Below are positions 53,032-61,942 of a stretch of 64,000 nt of DNA, one piece after another (position 1 is the first letter of the stretch; each line of letters opens with the position of its first letter). The position numbers and the translations under genes are program-made. The stretch is from positions 2,480,001 through 2,544,000 of the forward strand of contig JANSYK010000001.1 of the NCBI GenBank assembly GCA_024742485.1, given 5' to 3'. The DNA comes from Alphaproteobacteria bacterium (GTDB lineage: Bacteria; Pseudomonadota; Alphaproteobacteria; Rhizobiales; Rhizobiaceae). The notes under the pieces are model-generated. The model worked only from the letters and a program-made list of their open reading frames with translations, was not told where the DNA came from and did no database searches.

Positions 53032-54042
53032 CTACGCCGCTGACGGTGTATGTCGGGTCTTCGCCTTTTCCTGGCGGCGCAATGCCCCCGGCGTTTCGCC
53101 CAACAGCCGTTTGTAGGCCCGGCAAAACGCCGCTTCAGATTGATAGCCGACACTGGCGGCAATGCTCGCCAGCGATTCGGATGTTTCACGCAAATGCAGA
53201 CGCGCCGTCTGCAGGCGCCACCGGGTCAGATATTGCATGGCGGGTTGTCCGACCAGTCTTGTGAAGCGATCGGAAAATGACGACCGGGACATGCCGGCGA
53301 TGCGCGCGAGGGTCGCCACGCTCCAGTCCCGTTCAGGTGCACGGTGAAGGGCGACCAGCGCCCGTCCGATCTGTTCGTCGCGCAGCCCGGCCAGCCAACA
53401 CCCATGGGCCGATGGCGCCGTTTCCAGCCAGGATCGGATGGCCTGGATAATGAGAATATCCGCCAGCCGGGTAATGACGGTTTCGCCACCCGGTTTCATG
53501 TCGCGAGCTTCCCGCGCAACGAACTGCATGGTGGTCTGCAGCCAGCCGCCGGGATCGTCGTTCAGCGCATTGACTGTGAGCACTCTGGGCAGCTGGGATA
53601 TCAGCATAAACGCCGCCACATGGTCGAGACGCACGACACCGTACATGGCGCGAGTGACCGCGCCACCGCCACCGTGGCGCAGTATCTCGTAGCGTTCGCT
53701 GATCATCTCGACCGGCAGATCAAATAGCGGCGTTGCCGGAGTGGATAGATCGCTACGAAGACAATGGGCGACCCCGTGCGGCAAGAGGGTAAGGCTTCCC
53801 GGCTCCAGCAACACCGGCTCCTCTCCGTCAATGTCCAACCAGGCGGACCCCGCCATGACAACCATGAAGGTCATCACGTCGTCAAAACGGGGAACGGCAA
53901 TACCCCAGGGTGCCGACAGTTCGGAACGGCAATACAGCGTGCCGGTCAATTGAAGAAGGTGCAGGGTTTCGGCGAAAGGATCGCCGGTATTGGGCGATGT
54001 GGCGGGAAGTCGCGGCACCGACGGATTTGAAACATGCTCCAT
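53032..54042 (-). CDS. AraC-family regulator with N-terminal cupin domain
   Basis: 336 aa. The N-terminal cupin_6-type sensor has MVVMAGSAWLDIDGEEPVLL and LLPHGVAHCLRSD. The C-terminal double HTH shows WSVATLARIAGMSRSSFSDR and SLASIAASVGYQSEAAFCRA. The closing tail is basic and short. It diverges from a DUF4345 membrane gene, which may be its target. Confidence 0.9.
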   Translation of the reverse strand: MEHVSNPSVPRLPATSPNTGDPFAETLHLLQLTGTLYCRSELSAPWGIAVPRFDDVMTFMVVMAGSAWLDIDGEEPVLLEPGSLTLLPHGVAHCLRSDLSTPATPLFDLPVEMISERYEILRHGGGGAVTRAMYGVVRLDHVAAFMLISQLPRVLTVNALNDDPGGWLQTTMQFVAREARDMKPGGETVITRLADILIIQAIRSWLETAPSAHGCWLAGLRDEQIGRALVALHRAPERDWSVATLARIAGMSRSSFSDRFTRLVGQPAMQYLTRWRLQTARLHLRETSESLASIAASVGYQSEAAFCRAYKRLLGETPGALRRQEKAKTRHTPSAA

Positions 54043-54180
54043 GCATTCATTGTGCAGCCATCAATGCCAGAAGTCCAACAATCTCGGACGAACGGCAAAG
54101 AAATTTGGACAAACTGGAATTGTTCGTCCGAAAACCACTGTTAATCTCGGTGAAGATCCAATCAACAAGGACGATCACCC

Positions 54181-54576
54181 ATGGAAATCTCGAAAGTGCA
54201 CACATTCATTCTGGTCGTGGCCGGTCTCATCGCAATTGTGGTGGGGGCCGGAATCCTGTTCGCACCCCAGGCCTTTCACGCCTCGGCAGGCATTGACCTG
54301 CGGGACGACGTTCGCCTGCTCAATGAGATGAGGGCTCCGGGCGGCGCCATTCTTGTTTGCGGACTGTTTGTGATCGCCGGAGCGTTTCGGGCCCGACTGG
54401 CCTTTCCCGCCACAATGCTGGCCTTTGTTCTCTACACGGCTTTCGGACTGTCCAGACTGGTCGGCATGGCGATTGACGGCCTGCCCGGACCGGCATTGGT
54501 CCAGATCACCATACTGGAACTCGCCGTGGGCCTGGTGTGCGGCCTCGCCCTGCTACGGTATCGCAAACTCGCATAG
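54181..54576 (+). CDS. DUF4345-like small membrane protein
   Basis: 131 aa with four predicted membrane helices (about 8-28, 50-70, 74-95, 105-125). GAGILFAPQAFHASAGIDL and NEMRAPGGAILVCGLFVIAG match the DUF4345 pattern as I know it. No biochemical role is known for the family. Its ATG has AAGGA nine bases upstream. AraC lies divergent in front. Confidence 0.75.
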   Translation: MEISKVHTFILVVAGLIAIVVGAGILFAPQAFHASAGIDLRDDVRLLNEMRAPGGAILVCGLFVIAGAFRARLAFPATMLAFVLYTAFGLSRLVGMAIDGLPGPALVQITILELAVGLVCGLALLRYRKLA

Positions 54577-54713
54577 GTCGAACTGCGGCATAAGAGACCG
54601 GTTTAGAGCTCTTGACCGGCCGACCGCTCCTGGGTTGGGTGAATTTTGGGATACTGTGAAGTTTCCGAAGACCCAAACCTCAGATTCTCTTGCCATGACG
54701 GCCTGCAATGGCG

Positions 54714-54743
54714 AGCGGGCAGGCTCTCCGATACCTGCCCGCT
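54714..54743. terminator. 10-bp hairpin between convergent genes
   Basis: AGCGGGCAGG pairs perfectly with CCTGCCCGCT across a 10-base loop. It sits between the DUF4345 gene (plus, ends 54576) and the SnoaL gene (minus, ends 54765). There is no T-tract, but the place between two 3' ends fits a bidirectional transcript end. Confidence 0.45.
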
Positions 54744-54764
54744 ATGCGGCAATGTGCCAAGAGA

Positions 54765-55535
54765 TCAGAACTTGCCGTTGTCGTGTGCCATGTCAGCCGG
54801 AATGGGCGCAACCACATCCCAGTGCTCAACGATCTTGCCGTCCTCGACGCGCCACAGATCGAAGAAGGCCCATGGTTCGCCGCCCATGATCGCATCCGTT
54901 GCGACGAAAACAAAATTGCCTTCCGCCACCACAATTTGCGGCTCGAACTTGGTGATGACCTGCCCTTGTGCGGCAAAGGCTTCAATGGCCGCCATAAGCC
55001 CGGCCAAACCGTCATCGATCAGCGGGTTGTGTTGCATATAGACGGCCGGATCCATGTATTTGGTGACATTCTCCGGCGCCGCGCTGCCGAGAACATCGCG
55101 GACAAAGCCGAGAACCAGCGCCTTGTTGTCCTGGGTCCGGTCGAGATCTGTGATCTCGGTCCCGCCATCCGTCATGCCGCGCCCGGAAACGGTGGTTTCC
55201 GGAATGGGCTGAAGATTGTCCCAGTGCTCGACCACCAGACCGTCTTCAACGCGAAAGACATCGAAAGCTGCCAGCGTGGGCGCACCGAAGGCATCGGCAT
55301 TTTCAAAGGTGTTGTGCAGAACAACCATATCGCCTTCGGAGATGACCCGATGGGTCGTGACCGTCATGCCGGATTGCTCGACAAGGGGAATGATGCCGAC
55401 CAAGCCGTCGGCACCGGTGACAATTTGTGGATTGTGCTGGATATAGTCCGGCGTAACCAATTGCCGTGCGGCCTCCGGATCATGATCGACAAAGGCTGCC
55501 ATGAACAGCGCGAGGACCAGTTCTTTGGGGGTCAT
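54765..55535 (-). CDS. Tandem SnoaL-like (NTF2-fold) protein
   Basis: 256 aa made of two similar NTF2-fold domains (about 5-112 and 130-250). Each carries a YIQHNPQI/YMQHNPLI block, a (V/I)-xEGD/N-FV strand and a FDxxRVEDGxxVEHWD strand. Polyketide cyclases, ester cyclases and ketosteroid isomerases share the fold, but key catalytic residues vary and no substrate can be named. Tandem copies in one chain may arise from gene fusion. Divergent from an HxlR gene. Confidence 0.85.
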   Translation of the reverse strand: MTPKELVLALFMAAFVDHDPEAARQLVTPDYIQHNPQIVTGADGLVGIIPLVEQSGMTVTTHRVISEGDMVVLHNTFENADAFGAPTLAAFDVFRVEDGLVVEHWDNLQPIPETTVSGRGMTDGGTEITDLDRTQDNKALVLGFVRDVLGSAAPENVTKYMDPAVYMQHNPLIDDGLAGLMAAIEAFAAQGQVITKFEPQIVVAEGNFVFVATDAIMGGEPWAFFDLWRVEDGKIVEHWDVVAPIPADMAHDNGKF

Positions 55536-55558
55536 GGAGCGTCTCCTTTAGATTTCCA

Positions 55559-55573
55559 TTACAAAAATAGTAA
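55559..55573. promoter_or_regulatory. Candidate HxlR operator
   Basis: TTAC and GTAA flank AAAAATA in a 15-base AT-rich site, 24 bases upstream of the SnoaL gene start. HxlR/YodB-type regulators bind sites of the form TTAC-N7-GTAA. The regulator gene lies divergent at 55718. Confidence 0.5.
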
Positions 55574-55717
55574 GTATCAAAAACGCACCAAGTTGCAATT
55601 ACGCACTTAATGGGAACATGGTTGTGTGGAGCATACCGTCATCGAAAACAATTACTTGCCTCGGGAATATCCGGTACTATGATTGATGCAGGTATTCATT
55701 TTGCACCGGAGATCGTC

Positions 55718-56098
55718 ATGTTGCCTGTCGGCGTGGCCAACAAGGCCGAAGCTTCGAACTGCTCCATTCGCTCCGTTCTTTCGAACGTCACTGGCAAATG
55801 GCGAATGATCATTGTGCTGGCCCTCGAGGACGAGCCTAAGCGATTTGGACAGATCAAGCGCTGCATCGGCGATATCACGCAGCGTGTCTTGACGGAAAAC
55901 CTGCGCGGTCTTCAACGTGACGGCTATCTGACCCGAACCGTCGATCCAGGACCACCCATTGCCGTCTCCTACGAATTGACACCACTCGGGCGCAGTCTGC
56001 TGGAAAGGCTCAAACCGCTGGTCTACTGGTCACACGAGCAGATGGACGAGGTGAAGACCGCCCGAATGGCCTATGAGCGAACACAGCAGCCGGACTGA
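55718..56098 (+). CDS. HxlR-family transcriptional regulator
   Basis: 126 aa. The HxlR start is diagnostic: NCSIRSVLSNVTGKWRMIIV, with the conserved Cys near residue 15 that senses thiol-reactive electrophiles in YodB/HypR. RFGQIKRCIGDITQRVLTEN then LRGLQRDGYLTRTV form the winged helix. The ATG at 55718 has GGAG six bases upstream; earlier starts at 55679 and 55610 are less likely. Probably controls the divergent SnoaL gene. Confidence 0.88.
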   Translation: MLPVGVANKAEASNCSIRSVLSNVTGKWRMIIVLALEDEPKRFGQIKRCIGDITQRVLTENLRGLQRDGYLTRTVDPGPPIAVSYELTPLGRSLLERLKPLVYWSHEQMDEVKTARMAYERTQQPD

Positions 56099-56223
56099 CG
56101 CGTCACGCCAGTTCGCCCTGCCCTGCGCGAAGGAGTGATCCGCTTGACCATTTCCGCCTCTGTGAACCTTCTATTCTCAATCGAACCCGCTGCCCGATTG
56201 AGATATCATCCCGCAAACGAACG

Positions 56224-56940
56224 ATGGAGACCGCAGTGTCAGTAGAAAATGTAGCATTGATCACAGCTGGCGGAAGCGGCATGGGCGCCGCTGCGGCGCG
56301 CCGTTTGGCGCAGGATGGTTTCAGGGTCGGCATCCTGTCGTCGTCGGGAAAGGGCGAAGCGCTCGGGACCGAATTGGGCGGATTTGGTGTCACCGGCTCC
56401 AATCTGAACAGCGACGATCTCGATGCTCTGGTGAAGGGCGCACAGGACCGTTGGGGACGCGTGGATGTCCTTGTAAACTCGGCCGGCCATGGACCAAAGG
56501 GCCCAGTGCTGGAGATTTCGGATGAAGACTGGCACAGCGGGATGGAAGTCTATCTGATGAATGTGATCCGCCCGACGCGGCTCGTGACGCCCTTGATGCA
56601 GGCACAGGGTGGTGGCGCGATCATCAACATCTCCACCTTTGCCGCATTCGAGCCCGATCCCCTGTTCCCCACATCCGGTGTTTTCCGCGCCGGCCTCGCC
56701 GCCTTCACAAAGCTTTATGCCGACAGATATGCCGCCGACAACATTCGCATGAACAATATCCTGCCGGGCTTTATTGACAGCCTGCCGGAAGCGGAGGATC
56801 GCAAAGCCCGCATTCCATTGGGACGATACGGCCGGGCCGAGGAAGTGTCATCGCTGATTTCATTTCTGGCGTCGGGACACGGCGGCTACATGACCGGCCA
56901 GAACCTTCGTATCGATGGCGGACTGACGCGCGCAGTATAG
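56224..56940 (+). CDS. SDR-family protein lacking the YxxxK catalytic motif
   Basis: 238 aa. Coenzyme loop TAGGSGMGAAAARRL is normal, as are NSAGHG and NISTFAAF. The catalytic Tyr position in LFPTSGVFRAGLAAFTK has no Tyr, and the family Lys lies later, so the fold is SDR but the chemistry may differ. Some SDR subgroups share this P-T-S-x-x-F-R form. It stands 125 bases after the HxlR gene on the same strand. Confidence 0.85.
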   Translation: METAVSVENVALITAGGSGMGAAAARRLAQDGFRVGILSSSGKGEALGTELGGFGVTGSNLNSDDLDALVKGAQDRWGRVDVLVNSAGHGPKGPVLEISDEDWHSGMEVYLMNVIRPTRLVTPLMQAQGGGAIINISTFAAFEPDPLFPTSGVFRAGLAAFTKLYADRYAADNIRMNNILPGFIDSLPEAEDRKARIPLGRYGRAEEVSSLISFLASGHGGYMTGQNLRIDGGLTRAV

Positions 56941-57094
56941 AACAAACCAGAGTCTGTGGATTTGCAGAATTGACCGCACAATCGGGTAGAACCGTCATCA
57001 TCGCAAGGGGTTGCATGATGAGACAGGGTGCAACAGGATCCTGCAAGGGCTCAGGACAGGCCCTTTGATTCCGCAAGACAACAGGGCGGCCGTG

Positions 57095-57520
57095 ATGCAT
57101 TCAACAGAGAAGATCGTTCGGCAATTTCATGAATCCTGGGATATGCGCGATCCGGATCTGGGTGCGGAAGTCATTGCAGATGATTGTAAATTCGAGGATG
57201 TTGCGCGCGGCGAGCAACTGCCTGGCAAAGCCGCCTACAAGGCCGACTACCACCGTTGGCGTGAGGCCTTCCCCGACGGACTGTGCAAGATTGAGAATGT
57301 CATCATCAGTCAATGCGGCGAATGGGCCACGGTCGAGTTTCGCAACACCGGAACCCATACGGGGATCCTTCGCTCAAGCCTCGGAGATTTTCCACCGACC
57401 GGCAGACGAGCCGACGTCCGCTATTGCTCGGTCATGAGGGTGAAGGGCAACAAGGTGGTTGAGGGTCGCGACTATTATGACAGCGCCACCATTGCTCGCC
57501 AGTTGGGGGTTGTGGACTAA
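57095..57520 (+). CDS. Ester cyclase/SnoaL-like protein
   Basis: 141 aa, NTF2-fold, SnoaL subgroup. IVRQFHESWDMRDPDLGAEV and NVIISQCGEWATVEFRNTGT followed by HTGIL match ester cyclase-type proteins. It probably binds a small hydrophobic molecule. The start is ATG at 57095 or the GTG before it. It is convergent with the membrane hydrolase gene. Function not known. Confidence 0.78.
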   Translation: MHSTEKIVRQFHESWDMRDPDLGAEVIADDCKFEDVARGEQLPGKAAYKADYHRWREAFPDGLCKIENVIISQCGEWATVEFRNTGTHTGILRSSLGDFPPTGRRADVRYCSVMRVKGNKVVEGRDYYDSATIARQLGVVD

Positions 57521-57616
57521 CGCCATTGGCAGCCTCGGAACACCAGGCGGAAACGCACGGTTCGACCACACGCAACTGCCGACCCCGAACATGAAGCCGC
57601 AAGGGATACAACGCGA

Positions 57617-58684
57617 TCAGCATGATGCGGAATTGCGTAAGCCCGGCGGTTCGGCGTCAACCGCTTCAGCCGTCCGGACGGATGGTTCACCGACAAAGCG
57701 TTGGGCGAGCCAGTTCATATCCTGTTGGAGGGAATTGATTCCACCCTGGATAGCCACCGGCGGGATCGGTGTCACCGCGCCATCGTCATAGTCGGCAATG
57801 GCAAATCTGAACACATAGCTCGGTGTCAGACCCATGCGCAGATCCGAGACGATGATTTTGCCGTCCTGCTCGGCCATGCGATAATATCCACGGCTGAACC
57901 ATTTGAGCTTTTCGAAGGCGTCCATTCCATTGAGACACCCGCTCAGATCCGGCCGGGTCGGATGGGTATAGATTCGCGCCTGATCATCATCGTCGAACAG
58001 CGACAGATAGAGATTGTGATATCGGTCGTCCTCCTGGCCGATAACCTTCCAGACAACCGTGTTGAGCGGACCGGCGATTGCAAAAATATTGCGCGCCTCA
58101 ATGCCCGCAGCGGCAAAAATGGCTTTGGCCCGGCGTTCCGCATTGTCCTGCAGCACGACGCTCAAACCCATATAGGCGGTGCTGAACACGAGCGCTGCGA
58201 TCAGCCCCCGCTGAAGCCGCAATGACCATTGACCGCGCATCAGGGCCCAGACGACCACGATAAGCAGGGGAATGGTGTAGAGCGGATCGATGATGAAAAT
58301 GGACCCGACACCGATCGGGTCGGGATAGAATGGCCAGAAAAGGCGGGTCCCATAAACCGTCATCCCGTCAATGATGGCGTGCGTCGAAAGGCACAGGAAC
58401 ACCGTCAACCAGACTCTCGCCCTGCTCTCTCTCAGTGCACCGATTGTGCGGACAAGCAGTTCACCGATGACGGGCGCCGCAACCGCATGCACGAACAGGG
58501 AATGGGTCCAGCCGCGATGCAGAACGAAGGCATCCACGGGGTTGTCGAAGGGGAGCAAGACATCAAGGTCCGGTAGCGTGCCGAGGACTCCGCCCACAAG
58601 CGCAGCCTTTCGCGGTCCGAGTTTTTTGCCAAGGCACACCGCGGCGACCGCCGCCCCGAGGGTGAATTGAGTCAGTGAATCCAT
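57617..58684 (-). CDS. Metal-dependent hydrolase, YdjM/LexA-binding inner-membrane type
   Basis: 355 aa. MDSLTQFTLGAAVAAVCLGK, GTLPDLDVLL, HRGWTHSLFVHAV and THAIIDGMTVYGTRLFWPF carry the histidines and aspartates of the DUF457 family of membrane-bound metal hydrolases. About five membrane helices are in the N-terminal half; the C-terminal 170 residues are soluble. Function unproven. The start at 58684 is supported by family alignment, not by a strong Shine-Dalgarno. Confidence 0.85.
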   Translation of the reverse strand: MDSLTQFTLGAAVAAVCLGKKLGPRKAALVGGVLGTLPDLDVLLPFDNPVDAFVLHRGWTHSLFVHAVAAPVIGELLVRTIGALRESRARVWLTVFLCLSTHAIIDGMTVYGTRLFWPFYPDPIGVGSIFIIDPLYTIPLLIVVVWALMRGQWSLRLQRGLIAALVFSTAYMGLSVVLQDNAERRAKAIFAAAGIEARNIFAIAGPLNTVVWKVIGQEDDRYHNLYLSLFDDDDQARIYTHPTRPDLSGCLNGMDAFEKLKWFSRGYYRMAEQDGKIIVSDLRMGLTPSYVFRFAIADYDDGAVTPIPPVAIQGGINSLQQDMNWLAQRFVGEPSVRTAEAVDAEPPGLRNSASC

Positions 58685-59072
58685 TGCGCCTCTTGATTCC
58701 CCCCGAGCCGTCGGCTGTTGGTCGCCGGCGGCCCATGTGGTGACCACGGCATGGCGTGAAGCAAGGCCTCAGATGCCGAAGGAACCGGCGCCGCGTCGTC
58801 GATTTCCTGGACCCAGGAGATAAGGCACCTGACAGGAAACTCAATGATGCGCCGGCTTATCAAACCAACATTTTTCGGTGCCGGACTTGAGGCACCGCGG
58901 CGGCCGACTGGAACGGTCTGAATGAAAAGACGGTCAGGACATGCCTTCACCCAGGCGTGGCACTATCCGGATGACAATGGCGAGCGTGGCTTCGGACACC
59001 TATTCGGGCAGCGTCAGAATGACACTTTCTGGATCAAACAGGCCGGCGTCGAATGGGCTTGCCGAAACCGTT
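58685..59072. other. 388-base gap without a recognised gene
   Basis: No frame gives a family-like protein. It should hold the promoter of the minus-strand membrane hydrolase gene. A perfect 7-bp stem (CGGTGCC at 58876-58882, GGCACCG at 58891-58897, 8-base loop) is present, with TTTTT on its 5' side only. That is not a terminator for the plus strand or the minus strand. Confidence 0.4.
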
Positions 59073-59480
59073 TCACGTTTCCCCGCTGTCGACTTCCGTC
59101 AAGGCGCTGGCCGCGTTGATGGCCGGGATATCCCAGCCTTCGGCAATCCGTCCATCCACCATGCGCCACACGGCCAGCGCATCGAGGACTATCGACTGAC
59201 CGTCAATGGCCATCGTGTCTCGCACATGCGCCACAACCAGTTCATCGCCATAGGCGGTTACCGAAATCGGCTCCACCTTGAATGTACCGGCAGATTTGCC
59301 GCCAAGGTTCCGAAAAAACCTCTGCAGACCGTCCAACCCGGCATAGTCACCCTCAAGATCAGGCAGCTTCGGATTGAAATAGTGCCAGACGAAGTCGGGC
59401 GCAAACAGGTCGGTCATCGCCCCGAGATTGCCGAGATCCAATTGTTTCAACAGTCGAACATTCGGATGGTCTGCAGTCAT
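59073..59480 (-). CDS. SnoaL-like small protein, downstream partner of the MBL-fold gene
   Basis: 135 aa, NTF2-fold. DLGNLGAMTDLFAPDFVWHY and LAVWRMVDGRIAEGWDIPAI are the family's first and last segments. It overlaps the metallo-beta-lactamase gene by 4 bp (ATGA), so they share an operon and perhaps a pathway. Substrate unknown. Confidence 0.8.
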   Translation of the reverse strand: MTADHPNVRLLKQLDLGNLGAMTDLFAPDFVWHYFNPKLPDLEGDYAGLDGLQRFFRNLGGKSAGTFKVEPISVTAYGDELVVAHVRDTMAIDGQSIVLDALAVWRMVDGRIAEGWDIPAINAASALTEVDSGET

Positions 59481-60415
59481 CGACCGGCACTCCGGGAAGC
59501 GGAAACGGGTCGCGGCGCCGTGGCATTGGCGATCAGATCGGCAGCGGCAAAATCATGCGAGGGCACGATGACAAGATCGGGGAGCCGGCTTTTGAGGTTT
59601 CGAACGTTTTCATAGGACGCACGCAGCAAATCCGCATCCCCGGTGCCGGGGATTGTGTCCTGATCCAGGAGAGCTGCTTCGTAGGTCAGGTCGCCGACCA
59701 GCAGGATAGGCGCCCAGCCGTCTTGCCGGATCAGCAGCGACAGGGAACCCGGCGTATGTCCAGGTGTCGGCAAAAGGACCATCGATCCATCACCGGCCAC
59801 ATCATAGATACCGTCAAAGCCTGCGAAGATTGGATCGTCGGTCGGCTGAAAGGCGAAGGGATGCCAATGCGCACCCAGCAGCTCGATATGGTCCCGCAAG
59901 ATCCATTCGCGTTCTGGATGTGGCTCCGACAGTTGCGCCCATTCCCGCTCACTGACCAACAATCTGGCTTTGGGAATGTGCGCGATGCCGCCAACATGGT
60001 CGAAATGGAGGTGAGAAATGACGGCCAGCCGGATGTCGCGTGCCGCGACGCCGTCCCTTGCAAGGATGGCATCCAGCCGATCATCGGCCGTCAGGTGAAA
60101 CCGGAATATCCGGTTGAGCAGGAAGCGACCCATGGCCTGCGAGATGTAATTGGGATCGGACACCAGGGCCGGATCAACACCGGTGTCGAACAGCACCGGC
60201 CCGTCCCGGTGATGGATCAGGAAAAAATTGATCGGCAGTTTGACCCAGCTTCGGGAGGTCAACGCCCATAACAGCCTGGGTTTCCAGCTGCCGTAGCGGT
60301 GTTCCCGATGCTGCTCGGCCCATCCGGTGGTCCGCACGTCGATTGAGCGGACTGGGCGGCGCCTATCCCGTTGTTCAGATCGTTCGGATACGTCGGAAGC
60401 GATGACCATGGGCAC
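59477..60415 (-). CDS. Metallo-beta-lactamase-fold hydrolase (AiiA-like)
   Basis: 312 aa. The zinc motif HxHxDH is H135-L-H137-F-D139-H140 in ISHLHFDHVGG. The next ligands are in LPTPGHTPGSLSLL, LLVGDLTYE and VPSHDF. LFDTGVDPALV is the N-terminal block of lactonase-type members. It may open lactones such as acyl-homoserine lactones, or hydrolyse other esters. The first 25 residues are basic and not part of the fold; ATG at 60409 is an alternative start. Confidence 0.85.
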   Translation of the reverse strand: MPMVIASDVSERSEQRDRRRPVRSIDVRTTGWAEQHREHRYGSWKPRLLWALTSRSWVKLPINFFLIHHRDGPVLFDTGVDPALVSDPNYISQAMGRFLLNRIFRFHLTADDRLDAILARDGVAARDIRLAVISHLHFDHVGGIAHIPKARLLVSEREWAQLSEPHPEREWILRDHIELLGAHWHPFAFQPTDDPIFAGFDGIYDVAGDGSMVLLPTPGHTPGSLSLLIRQDGWAPILLVGDLTYEAALLDQDTIPGTGDADLLRASYENVRNLKSRLPDLVIVPSHDFAAADLIANATAPRPVSASRSAGR

Positions 60416-60598
60416 CCTCCCCTTCTGGTTCCAACATTATTGCCGCGCCATTGGGCACGGCAACAAAGGAAAATTACAGCAGGGGTCAGTTTTCCGGTTT
60501 GACGCACGTCAATTATAACCGGGCGGGGACAATGGGTTTGACCCATCGGCATTCATGACACATCACACTGGTCGTGTGCTGTATTCCAGTCCGGATAT

Positions 60599-60832
60599 CT
60601 ATCGCTCCGAAATCTGTTTCACGCACATTATTGCGATCTTTTTCGTGTCATCGACGGTTGGCAGATATTCAGGTCGTCCGACCAGTTTGACGCCCACAGC
60701 ATCATGAACATCTTCAGCTTCGGGACGTCCCTTGCACCGCAGATTGACCGTGGCCCGTTGCGCTTGGAACGCCAGATCGTGGATACTCGATCGAGATGAT
60801 TTCAGCGCCACATCCATGTCCGCACTGAGGCC
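60599..60832 (-). other. Possible small ORF or remnant on the minus strand
   Basis: An open frame runs through this stretch, ending IAIMCVKQISER at 60599. The segment with AEDVHDAVGVKLVGRPEYLP has protein-like composition. It has no ribosome-binding site in front of the in-frame Met, and I do not recognise a family. The gap 60416-60598 holds nothing I can identify beyond the promoter area of the MBL-fold gene. Confidence 0.25.
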
Positions 60833-61060
60833 ATGCTCAGCATGGCGTCTCCACACCATGATTCCCTGACAATGTTGGCCGCACTCTATTCCTGTCTGGG
60901 CAATATCGAAAAGGCCAGGGAGACCATGACGGCCTATTTGAAGAAGCGACCAAACCGCAATCTGGCGATTGAAGCCGAATTTGTCGGGAAACAATGGGCC
61001 GATCAGGAGGTTCAAGAGCGATGGCTGAACGACATGAAACGGGCCGGGATGCCTCCATAG
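60833..61060 (+). pseudogene. C-terminal remnant of a TPR protein, perhaps an adenylate cyclase
   Basis: Frame ends at 61060. LAALYSCLGNIEKARETMTA plus YLKKRPN looks like a tetratricopeptide repeat, and QERWLNDMKRAGMPP is the tail seen on class III adenylate cyclase-TPR proteins of Rhizobiales. No upstream cyclase or TPR sequence remains; the bases before 60833 read as something else on the other strand. It is a truncated leftover, not a working gene. Confidence 0.5.
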
Positions 61061-61165
61061 AACAATCCAGGTTCTGACGAATCCGGCAAAGCCCAGATGC
61101 ACCGGTGCCCGCGCCGACCCAATTTGACCTGGAGCCTCCAAACGCTTTTCCGGCCTGAGAACCAA

Positions 61166-61942
61166 TCAATTGTTGCTCCACTCCGGAATGAACCGGTTGA
61201 CCATTTCGGCTTCCTGGCCCTGCATCAGGATCTGCGCGGTTTTCATGTGATCGGCCATGATCTGCCGGGCTCGCTCCGCATCCCCCGCCCGCAGCGCCTT
61301 GACGAGATTTTCCTGATAGTTTCGACCCTTCGACCACAATTCGATATTGGGCGGGGAGTAAAGCCGCCGGTAGACCGTAAGGTCCGACAGGATGCTGACC
61401 ATGAAATCGATCATGAAGCCCAGCAATTCGTTTTCGGATTGTTCGGCCAGCAGCGCATGAAACCGCAGCGATGCGATATGCTGCTCGCGCTCCTCCTCGA
61501 CGGTTTTGGCCGGTGTTGCATAACGGGCGATATTGTCCTCAAGTTGCTGCAACACCTCTTCGGCCAGATTCCCAGCCAGCGAGGCGGCCAGTTCCGGTTC
61601 CAGCGCCCGTCTTAACTGGTAGATGTCGGCAATGGTCAGGTCCTTGAAATAGAAATAGTTCCCCAGCAGCGCCCGTGCCCGCATGCGCGACACTTCATGG
61701 ACAAAGCTGCCCCCGCCGGGGCCGGTGCGGGTCTTGATCAGGCCCTGGGCTTCGAGAATGCGCATGGCCTCGCGGATCGTGCCCTTCGACATGGCGAACC
61801 GTTCGATGAGCTCCGGTTCACTCGGCAATCGGTCACCGGCTTTCAGGCCATGTTCGACCACCCAGTCCTTGATTGCCTCGGCAACCTGCACCGGCCGGCT
61901 CAGTCGAGGTTCAGTCTTCGATCGGGTGGTGGCAGGCGGCAA
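61166..61942 (-). CDS. FadR/GntR-family transcriptional regulator
   Basis: 258 aa. GntR winged helix: RPVQVAEAIKDWVVEHGLKA then LPSEPELIERFAMSKGTIRE. The FCD effector domain follows (LRRALEPELAASLAGN, RFHALLAEQSENELL, MADHMKTAQIL). No ATG is in front, and TTG at 61942 is the likely start after GGAG. It would overlap the ABC ATPase gene by 32 bp. Last gene of the minus-strand transporter operon; probably its regulator. Confidence 0.85.
   Translation of the reverse strand: MPPATTRSKTEPRLSRPVQVAEAIKDWVVEHGLKAGDRLPSEPELIERFAMSKGTIREAMRILEAQGLIKTRTGPGGGSFVHEVSRMRARALLGNYFYFKDLTIADIYQLRRALEPELAASLAGNLAEEVLQQLEDNIARYATPAKTVEEEREQHIASLRFHALLAEQSENELLGFMIDFMVSILSDLTVYRRLYSPPNIELWSKGRNYQENLVKALRAGDAERARQIMADHMKTAQILMQGQEAEMVNRFIPEWSNN

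Noticed and set aside
58876-58897. 7-bp hairpin with adjacent TTTTT considered as a terminator
   Set aside because: The T-run is on the 5' side on the plus strand, and in the minus-strand RNA the run after the stem is A, so neither strand gives stem plus U-tract.
60599-61165. 188-codon minus-strand frame as one full gene
   Set aside because: The 5' half lies antisense to the TPR remnant and has no family character; only the 3' part looks protein-like, and it was listed at low confidence.
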